A stretch of DNA of 32,664 bases from JBHJGU01 sp050331475 (lineage in GTDB: Bacteria; Pseudomonadota; Alphaproteobacteria; Caulobacterales; Maricaulaceae): the NCBI GenBank assembly GCA_050331475.1, contig JBHJGU010000066.1, forward strand, positions 1 through 32,664. The letters run 5' to 3'. The notes beneath the pieces were generated by a model. That model did not search any database, had not been told where the DNA came from, and was given only the letters and a program-made list of their open reading frames with translations. Positions 22,242-29,293 of the stretch are shown in pieces (positions within the stretch are counted from its first letter, which is position 1; every line of letters begins with the position of its first letter). The position numbers and the translations under genes are program-made.

Positions 22242-24202
22242 GCGTCTGCGGCGACGCTCAAGGATCGAAGCAACGCGGTCTCCAGCACGTCCGGGTTGAC
22301 CGGTTTGGCGATGAAATCGTTCATGCCCGCGCATAAGCAAGCCGCCCGATCCGCTTCCATGGCGTTGGCGGTCACCGCTAAAATCGGCAGCCCGGTAAAC
22401 GGCTCACCCAGCGCCCGAATGCGCCGGGTCGCCTCTAAGCCGTCCATGCGCGGCATCTGCACATCCATGAGGACCGCGTCATAGGTATTCGTCTGCACCG
22501 CCTTGACCGCTTCAAGTCCGTCGGACGCCGCGTCAACGGTGAAGCCCAAGGCTTCGAGCATGACCCGGGCGACCTTTTGGTTGATGGGATTATCCTCGAC
22601 CAACAATAGCCGGGCGCCCTGAATGCGGGCCTCGGGCGTCGCCGCAGCCACCGGCGCGCAGGCGACAATCCCGGCGCGCAGGTTGACGTGGAAGGCGGCG
22701 CCGCCCCCGGCCTCGGCGGCTTCACAGGTTACATCACCGCTGAGCCGCCGCGCCAGTTCGCGCGCCACCGCCAGGCCAAGCCCGGCGCCGTCCCGCGCGC
22801 GGTTTAAAGCGCCGTCAAGCTGGACGAACCGTTCGAACACCAATTCGCGCGCGGTTTGGGGCACGCCGGGGCCGGTGTCGGTCACACTGAACCGAATATC
22901 CGCCTCACCGCCGGCTTGCTCGTCCAGAGCGACGGCCAAGGTGACCGCACCGGATTGAGTGAATTTCGCCGCATTGGACAACAGCTTATCAAGGATCTGG
23001 CCCAGCCGGCGGGCGTCGCTCAAAACCCGGCGCTCCGCACTGGGGTCAATCTCCTCGATCAGCGTTAGCCCCCGACCCTCGATCTCGAGCCGCCAACGCT
23101 CCAGCGCTTTTCGGGCGATCTCCGCGGGACGACACGGCGCCTCGGAGACGAACATTCGCCCAGCTTCGATGTCGGAAAAATCCAAAACATCGTCCAAACG
23201 CGACAGCAATTGCTCCGCGGCCGCGCGCGCCAGCCGCACATGGTCGCCTAAGTCGGTGTTGTCCTCATCCGCTTTTTCGATGGCCGCCAGGGCGCCGAAC
23301 ACCCCATTGAGCGGAGTTCGCAATTCATGACTGACGCTGGCGAGGAATTGGCTCTTCATCCGATTGGCGCGATCGGCCTCCTCAGCGGCCCGTTGCAGCG
23401 CGGCTTGGGTCTTAACCTGGGCGGTTATGTCTTCGACCGAGCCTTCGTAATAAGGCGCGCCGCCGGTTTGCGGGTCTACGCGGCGTGCGGACTCGGACAC
23501 CCAAATTCGTTCCCCGGTTTTCGGCCGCCGCACCTCAGAGACGAAATTGGTCACCTGACCCGTCTCCGCAATCGCCTCGAAAAACTCCGCCCGCCGACCC
23601 GGATCCACATACCATTCCCGACCGATGTCTACGGCGGCCTTCAACCAGGCCTCCGGGCTCTCAAAACCCATCAGTCGCGCGAAGGCGGGATTGGCCCAAA
23701 TCGGCCGTCCCTCAAGGCTGGATCGGTACATGCCAAACGACGCATGGTTGATCAGATCCTGGAATTGCCGCTCTGTGCGCGCCACCGCTTCGCGCGCCTG
23801 CATATAATCGGAAATGTCCGCGACCGAGCCGAGAATAGTGATCGCACCATCACGACCGGTTGTCCCGCGCGCGGTGTCCGCCAGCCAAGTCACCGTACCG
23901 TTTGGGTGCACAATTCGGCGGACGACCGCCTCCTCTGCCGCGCCCGCGGGGCGTAACGCGGTTTGCGGCGCCGCCGACCCGATTCCCGAATTGACGGCGC
24001 ATTGTTGAGCGACGAGGGTTTCGCCGTCCGCCACCCCCAAAAGATCGGCGAGCTTTTGGTTCGCCCATAACAATCGCCCCGTTCGATCCGCGAGATACAA
24101 ACCGAGGTCCACCTCATCCAAAATCGGGGCGAAAGCATCGGCGTCCACGAATGCGGCGAGTGAATGGGCCATGAGGGGGATGCGCTGGGGTTGGTGACTC
24201 AA
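22238..24202 (-). CDS. PAS/PAS hybrid sensor histidine kinase with receiver domain
   Basis: The domain order is PAS (DLGLYLADRTGRLLWANQKL), second PAS with PAC (FGMYRSSLEGRPIWANPAF and YYEGSVEDIT), and a HisKA domain with phospho-accepting His in SHELRTPLNG (near 23325). HATPase follows, with an N-box-like LSNAAKFT, DTGPGVP and GAGLGLAVARELARR. Last comes a receiver with the Asp in LMDVQMPRMDG (near 22460) and KPVN. There are no membrane segments, so sensing is cytosolic, and no Hpt domain, so a separate phosphotransfer protein is expected. The start is uncertain. GGAGG (24214-24218) is five bases before an ATT and eleven before TTG 24202, while the first ATG (24172) has no ribosome site. It follows the hlyD-like gene by about 80 bases on the same strand. 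Confidence 0.88.
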   Translation of the reverse strand: MSHQPQRIPLMAHSLAAFVDADAFAPILDEVDLGLYLADRTGRLLWANQKLADLLGVADGETLVAQQCAVNSGIGSAAPQTALRPAGAAEEAVVRRIVHPNGTVTWLADTARGTTGRDGAITILGSVADISDYMQAREAVARTERQFQDLINHASFGMYRSSLEGRPIWANPAFARLMGFESPEAWLKAAVDIGREWYVDPGRRAEFFEAIAETGQVTNFVSEVRRPKTGERIWVSESARRVDPQTGGAPYYEGSVEDITAQVKTQAALQRAAEEADRANRMKSQFLASVSHELRTPLNGVFGALAAIEKADEDNTDLGDHVRLARAAAEQLLSRLDDVLDFSDIEAGRMFVSEAPCRPAEIARKALERWRLEIEGRGLTLIEEIDPSAERRVLSDARRLGQILDKLLSNAAKFTQSGAVTLAVALDEQAGGEADIRFSVTDTGPGVPQTARELVFERFVQLDGALNRARDGAGLGLAVARELARRLSGDVTCEAAEAGGGAAFHVNLRAGIVACAPVAAATPEARIQGARLLLVEDNPINQKVARVMLEALGFTVDAASDGLEAVKAVQTNTYDAVLMDVQMPRMDGLEATRRIRALGEPFTGLPILAVTANAMEADRAACLCAGMNDFIAKPVNPDVLETALLRSLSVAADA

Positions 24203-24279
24203 ACTAATTGCGACCTCCAAAGGGCGAAATTCGCCGGCGCCTAGACTGTCAATTTATCGCAGCGCCCCTCAAATTATCT

Positions 24280-25581
24280 TTAACTCTCCCGGAAGGCGCG
24301 GTCACGCACACGCGTGAATGGCGTGAGAACATAGTCGAGGATCGTTCGCTTGCCGGTCAATACGTCAACTTCCGCGATCATTCCGGGAATAACGGGTTGT
24401 TTTTCCCCCTTATCGTCAAGAAAATGATCCGTGTAAGTTCTAACATTAATAAGATAAACGCGCTCGCCATCCTCTTTAGTGATCGCGTCGGCGCCAATGC
24501 GCTCGACCTCCCCCTCAAGCGCGCCGAATTTCGCGAAGTCATAAGCAGTGATCTTCACGCGTGTGTCATCGCCGGCCGCTAAACCCGCAATATCGGCGGG
24601 CAAAACTTCGGCCTCCACCAACAGCGTGTCGTCGGAGGGAACGATTTCCACCAAGGTTTCCCCCGGTTGGGCGACCGCGCCAACCGCATAACGAAGGACG
24701 CGGTTGACCACCCCGTCGATCGGCGAGCGCACCTCCGTCCGATTGACCCGGTCGACGAAAGCGGGGATCGCCTCTTGAAGCCTTTGGATCTCCGCGCGCA
24801 CATCCGCGCCCGCCTGGGCGGCTTCGGCTTGGGCTTGCTCGCGGAGCGCGGCGATTTCCTCGCGGACTTCGGCCACGGCGGCTAATTGGCTGTCCACCGA
24901 CAACCGGGCGGCGCCGAGATCATTGCGCGCCGCGCTGGTGCGTTGCGCCGCGCGCAGCCGCTCTAACTCCGACTCGACCCCACGCTGCACCATGGCGTCG
25001 ATGCGCTGAAGTTCCACCTCAGCGAGTTCGACGGCGTCCTGCGCCGCCTGAACGGCGCCGCGGGCTTCGGCGAGGCCTTTTTGGCGTTGCTCTAATTGCG
25101 CATTAAGCACAGAAAGTCGGGCTTCGTAGTCTTTCTTTCGAGCGGCGTAGACATCGGTCTCAGCGCGCACGGCGTCCGGTGCGGCCTTTTGGACGTCTTC
25201 GGGGATGGTCAGCGGTCGAAACGCGGCTTCCGCGTCAAGTCGCGCGAGCCGGGCGCGCAATCCCCAAAGCTGTTCGTTGTTTTGCTGGAACTCCGAGGAA
25301 AACCGTGTTGGATCAAGCCGCATGAGCACTTGGCCTTGGGCGACCTGCTCCCCGGGCCGAACCATGATTTCCTGCAGAATACCGCCTTCGAGGTTTTGAA
25401 TCTCTTGGATTTGTTGGGAGGGGATCACGCGACCCTGGGCGCGGGTGACCGTGTCCAACTCTGCGATTGACGCCCAAAGGATCAATACGGCCACAGCGAC
25501 CGCGACGCCGTAGAGCAACAAATTCGCGGCCGCTGTCGGCCGGGGAATTTCACCGTTTTGGGCGGAGCTGAGAGTGGTCAT
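24280..25581 (-). CDS. HlyD-family type I secretion periplasmic adaptor
   Basis: The 433-residue membrane fusion protein links the ABC exporter to the TolC-type channel. ATG 25581 has GAGG eight bases upstream; an in-frame TTG lies eight codons earlier. A short cytosolic N-terminus precedes one membrane segment (LLLYGVAVAVAVLILWASI). Then come the first lipoyl half-motif (GRVIPSQQIQEIQNLEGGI and VRPGEQVAQGQVLMRLD), a long Ala/Glu/Gln-rich coiled hairpin (about residues 100-270), and the second lipoyl half with RSPIDGVVNRV. A beta-barrel domain ends in the family's PGMIAEVDVLTGKRTILDY segment. It is the last exporter gene, 42 bases after the ABC gene. Confidence 0.93.
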   Translation of the reverse strand: MTTLSSAQNGEIPRPTAAANLLLYGVAVAVAVLILWASIAELDTVTRAQGRVIPSQQIQEIQNLEGGILQEIMVRPGEQVAQGQVLMRLDPTRFSSEFQQNNEQLWGLRARLARLDAEAAFRPLTIPEDVQKAAPDAVRAETDVYAARKKDYEARLSVLNAQLEQRQKGLAEARGAVQAAQDAVELAEVELQRIDAMVQRGVESELERLRAAQRTSAARNDLGAARLSVDSQLAAVAEVREEIAALREQAQAEAAQAGADVRAEIQRLQEAIPAFVDRVNRTEVRSPIDGVVNRVLRYAVGAVAQPGETLVEIVPSDDTLLVEAEVLPADIAGLAAGDDTRVKITAYDFAKFGALEGEVERIGADAITKEDGERVYLINVRTYTDHFLDDKGEKQPVIPGMIAEVDVLTGKRTILDYVLTPFTRVRDRAFRES

Positions 25582-25623
25582 CACGGCGCCTCGGGTCAGC
25601 GTCAAAGATTTGAAATGGCGGCG

Positions 25624-27564
25624 CTATTCCGCAGCGGGACGCTGCTGCTGGGCGTTGGGATTGCGCGCATTCGCCAGCGACCGCAGCACTTGCTCTTTTG
25701 GGCCAGCCGCAGCGATCTTGCCTTGTTCGACGACGATGATCTTGTCCACAAGCTCCAGCATGGTCGTCCGGTGGGTGACGATCATAACCGTCTTGTTCGC
25801 CACGATCGGTTTCATGCGCTGGATGAAGGCGGTCTCCGAGCGCACGTCCATGGCCGAGGTCGGCTCGTCCATGATCAAGATCGGCGGATCCTTGACGATG
25901 GCCCGTGCGATGGCGATGGCTTGGCGTTGGCCGCCGGACAGCCCCTCGCCGCGTTCAGCCAGCATCCGGTCATACCCGGAGGGCAATTGGCCAATCATGT
26001 CATGCAGCCCGGCGAGCTTCGCCGCCTCGATCATGGCGTCGTCACCGGCCTCGGGCGCGCTGATCAGGATGTTTTCTCGGATCGTACCGGAGAACAAGAA
26101 CACGTCCTGCAAAACCGCGCCGACATTGCGCCGAAAGTCATCGGGGTCGAGTTGGCGCAGCTCGGTGTGATCCACGAGCACGGAGCCTTCTTCAGGTTGA
26201 TAGAGGCCCAGCGCCAGCCGCGCGAGCGTCGATTTACCCGAACCAATGCGGCCCAGCACCGCCACACGCTCCCCCGGCGCGAGCTTAAAGGAGATATCGT
26301 CGAGCGCCCGAACCGGTTGATCCTCATACTTGAAGACAACATTGCGGAACTCCAACGCGCCTTGATACCGCGCCCGTTTGATCGTGGCGGTTTCCGGCGG
26401 ACGCTCGCGCGGGGTTTTCATCACCGCATCGAGCGCTTTATAGGAGGCCCAGGACTGGTTAGCGCGCGAGAGCACGCTGGCGAGCTGACCCAATGGCGCC
26501 AGCGCCCGACCCGACAAGATCACGCACGCCACGAGCGCCCCCATGGACAGCGCCCCCTCGCGGATCAGAAACACCCCGTAAATCACAATACCGACCTGGG
26601 TGGCTTGTTGGGCGAAGGCGGCCGCGTTCATCGCCAATTGCGACCACACCCGGGTGCGCCCGCCCACATAGGCCGAATGGGCGACGCCCGCGCCCCAGCG
26701 ATCCGCCATCATCGGCGCGGCGCCGGTGGTTTTCACCGTCTCCAGCCCGCTGATCGCCTCGACCAAAACACCATGCTTCTGTTGGTTCGCGGTCAGGGTC
26801 TTTTTCGACAGCCGCGCCATCATGGGCTGCGCGATCAAGGCGGCGATGAGTACGACGGGGATCGCCCCCGCCGGGACTTGGACCAACGGCCCGCCAATCA
26901 CGAAAATCACACCAAGGAATAACAAAATAAACGGCAAGTCCACCACCGCTACAAATGTTGCTGAGGTGAAAAAATCTCGCAAGGTTTCGAATTCACGCAT
27001 CGTGCCGGCGAACGCACCCGATGATGACTTTTTCGCCGCCAAGGACATGTTCATAATATGATCGAATAACCGATGGCCGACTTCGATATCGGTTCGTTGG
27101 CTTGCGATATCGATGAAATAGGCCCGCAACATCTTAATCGCGTAGTCAAAACAAATGACGATCGCCATGCCGACGGACAAAGCCACCAAGCTGTCGATCG
27201 CATTGTTCGGGATGACGCGGTCATAAACCGTCATGATGAAGAGCGAGGACCCAAGCGCGAACACGTTCGTCACCGTCGCCGCGAGCGCGACTTGGCCGTA
27301 GATCCACCAGCTTTTCGCAAACGGGCCCCAAAACCAATGCCCCGCGGCGGGTTTTGTCCCCGGCGTCGCCGCCGCGCTTGATGTTTCGACGGTTTTTGGC
27401 GTGATCACGCCGAGCGCCTGAGGCCCGGTTTCCCCCGGCGAAGCCGGTTCGGCCGCGGGGGCCACGTTCGACGTTTCCGCCGGTGGGGCGCTGGAGGCGG
27501 CTTCTGCCGTTTCATCCTTGGCGGGCTGCGGTTGCCGCTGAGGCTGGCCGGTGGGCTCAGTCAC
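25624..27564 (-). CDS. Type I secretion ABC transporter, permease-ATPase fusion (LssB/LapB type)
   Basis: The 646-residue inner membrane exporter powers type I secretion. GTG 27564 is set by GGGAG seven bases upstream and overlaps the tolC-like gene by eight bases. Residues 1-90 are a Pro/Ala/Glu/Gln-rich stretch where LapB/RtxB exporters have a C39-like peptidase domain. The membrane part then starts in typical LssB style (VTNVFALGSSLFIMTVYDRVIPNNA). The nucleotide-binding domain has Walker A GRIGSGKST, signature LSGGQRQ, Walker B ILIMDEPTSAMD and the H-loop in THR. The substrate is very likely the RTX protein encoded at the head of the same unit. Confidence 0.94.
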   Translation of the reverse strand: MTEPTGQPQRQPQPAKDETAEAASSAPPAETSNVAPAAEPASPGETGPQALGVITPKTVETSSAAATPGTKPAAGHWFWGPFAKSWWIYGQVALAATVTNVFALGSSLFIMTVYDRVIPNNAIDSLVALSVGMAIVICFDYAIKMLRAYFIDIASQRTDIEVGHRLFDHIMNMSLAAKKSSSGAFAGTMREFETLRDFFTSATFVAVVDLPFILLFLGVIFVIGGPLVQVPAGAIPVVLIAALIAQPMMARLSKKTLTANQQKHGVLVEAISGLETVKTTGAAPMMADRWGAGVAHSAYVGGRTRVWSQLAMNAAAFAQQATQVGIVIYGVFLIREGALSMGALVACVILSGRALAPLGQLASVLSRANQSWASYKALDAVMKTPRERPPETATIKRARYQGALEFRNVVFKYEDQPVRALDDISFKLAPGERVAVLGRIGSGKSTLARLALGLYQPEEGSVLVDHTELRQLDPDDFRRNVGAVLQDVFLFSGTIRENILISAPEAGDDAMIEAAKLAGLHDMIGQLPSGYDRMLAERGEGLSGGQRQAIAIARAIVKDPPILIMDEPTSAMDVRSETAFIQRMKPIVANKTVMIVTHRTTMLELVDKIIVVEQGKIAAAGPKEQVLRSLANARNPNAQQQRPAAE

Positions 27565-29182
27565 GCTCGCTCTCCCATTGCGCCACAGCCGCTTCCAAAG
27601 CGGACAGGTCAAAATACGCGCCGACGCCGGCTGTCGCCGCGAGTAATCGATACCGCGAAATCTCCAGATTGACGAGGGTCTCCACCCAAGTGGTCGCGGA
27701 CAAGTGCGCGTTAATCTCGGCGTTTAGAACCGTGAGCAAATCGCCACCGATCAATTTGAATTGCTCGAGCGTCACCACGCGCGCCTCCTCGTTCGCGCGC
27801 GCGGCCAATTGCGCGCTGGCCCGTTCGGCAATGAGGCTTTGCACGTTACGGTAGGCGACCCGGGCTTCGCGCTCAATGTCGCGAGCGGTGGCTTCGGCTT
27901 GATGGAGCGCCTCATCAACGACGCTTTGCGCCCGGCGGGTTCGCGCCCGCCGCGCCCCGCTTTCAAACAAATTATAGCTGGCGATCACCCGACCGGTCAC
28001 GCCGAACGCGTCATTGTCTTCAAATAGGTCAAACTTCAATGCATTGCCTTCAAACAACACCGACGGCCCGCCACGAGCCCGCTCCGCCTTGCGGTTTTGT
28101 TCCGCGGCGCGCAATTGGGCGCGCACCGCGCGTTGGGCGGGGGCGTCAATCAGGGCGAGTTCAACGGCGCGATCAATGTCGTTGGGTAGGCTGGCGGGCG
28201 GGGGCGGCAGACTCAAGCGCCCCGCAGGCGCGCCAAACACCGACAGATAGTCCGCCTGAGCCTCGGCCAGGCGTTGGCGCGACGCGGACAGGCGCGTTCG
28301 CGCATCGGCAAGGTCGGCGTCCGCGCGCGCGAGGTCACTAAGCGTCGATCCGCCCAACTCATAGCGCTCTTGCACCTGGTCGCGCACGGCTTCGAGCTGA
28401 GCCACATGGACTTGAGACAGATCCAAAACGATTTGGAAGCCCAAGACTTGGAAATAAGCCTGGATGGCCTCCAGCGTGATTTGGCCAACAGCGCCAAGCT
28501 GGTCGAAACGCGCCGCTTCAGCCTCCAATCGTGCGGCGCGCAAGTCGAACCGTCCCGCGCCGCCGTCGAACAACACCTGGCGAAACCGAATGAAGGCGTC
28601 CGCCTCCACGGTGAAACCATCACCGCGCAATTGCCCGTCTAAATCGTCGTCCGCACCGTTAAACTGGCTTGCGGTGGACCGAATGCCGGCGGAAACCAGC
28701 GGCCGCAGCGCGCTGCGCGTCTCAATCACCGTTTCATCGGCCTGAGATTGGCGCGACAAGGCGGCGCGAACGTCAGGATGATTGGCCACAGTTTGCGCGA
28801 TAATCGCGCGGAAAGGTTCAGCGCGATCACTGATAAAGCTGGCGACGATACGTTCGACCTCGACCTCGCTGTCGATATTCTCAGCGGCGGCGCGAAGCGC
28901 GTCATCCAGGGCCGCGGCCTGGTTGGCCAAATCGCGAGCGGGATCGTACGTCCTTAATTCGTCGGCTAATTCGTCGAGGATCGCATCCGCGGATCGCGGC
29001 TCAACCAGCGAGCGCGGATCAATCGTGTCCACCAAGGCGTCGTTGTCGAGGGCGGGGGGCTCGGTCGCGGTTTGCGCCATACCCGGATTTGCGCCGAAAC
29101 CGATAACCCCAAGGATCGACGCCGCCCACAGCGCGCACCAAGTTAAGGAAATCTCACGCCGCCGGGGACGGTCTGGCTGCAT
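27557..29182 (-). CDS. TolC-family outer membrane channel of the type I secretion system
   Basis: The 541-residue outer membrane efflux protein has ATG 29182 as start, since a signal peptide follows directly (basic MQPDRPRRRE, hydrophobic core, cleavage near GMA|Q at 36). An in-frame GTG at 29209 is less likely. After about 95 unusual, acidic and Ala-rich residues come the two TolC halves, rich in Ala/Gln/Glu heptads. Examples are ANHPDVRAALSRQSQADET, QITLEAIQAYFQVLG, VQERYELGGSTLSDLARADADL and VVTLEQFKLIGGDLLTVLNAE. The N-terminal extension makes it longer than common family members of about 450 residues. It overlaps the ABC gene by eight bases, indicating coupled translation. Confidence 0.92.
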   Translation of the reverse strand: MQPDRPRRREISLTWCALWAASILGVIGFGANPGMAQTATEPPALDNDALVDTIDPRSLVEPRSADAILDELADELRTYDPARDLANQAAALDDALRAAAENIDSEVEVERIVASFISDRAEPFRAIIAQTVANHPDVRAALSRQSQADETVIETRSALRPLVSAGIRSTASQFNGADDDLDGQLRGDGFTVEADAFIRFRQVLFDGGAGRFDLRAARLEAEAARFDQLGAVGQITLEAIQAYFQVLGFQIVLDLSQVHVAQLEAVRDQVQERYELGGSTLSDLARADADLADARTRLSASRQRLAEAQADYLSVFGAPAGRLSLPPPPASLPNDIDRAVELALIDAPAQRAVRAQLRAAEQNRKAERARGGPSVLFEGNALKFDLFEDNDAFGVTGRVIASYNLFESGARRARTRRAQSVVDEALHQAEATARDIEREARVAYRNVQSLIAERASAQLAARANEEARVVTLEQFKLIGGDLLTVLNAEINAHLSATTWVETLVNLEISRYRLLAATAGVGAYFDLSALEAAVAQWESERD

Positions 29183-29248
29183 AACCCTACCAACTTTCCA
29201 CGCAAACACCGCGCCGCCGCCCCTCGGCCCGTGCCGTAAACATTAACA

Positions 29249-29270
29249 GGGCCGACCCACCGGCCGGCCC
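29249..29270 (-). terminator. Weak hairpin between the RTX gene and tolC-like gene
   Basis: GGGCCG (29249-29254) can pair with CGGCCC (29265-29270). On the minus strand it is followed by TGTTAATGTTT. It may act as a leaky terminator that lets the abundant substrate transcript be made in excess over the exporter genes. Confidence 0.35.
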
Positions 29271-29293
29271 CGCTCATTGCAACCGACGGCCTC

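Noticed and set aside
25558..26922. A 454-codon plus-strand open frame opposite the ABC transporter gene
   Set aside because: The minus strand holds a textbook ABC exporter with Walker A, signature and Walker B. The plus-strand product is Arg/His/Gly-rich without motifs or a proper ribosome site.
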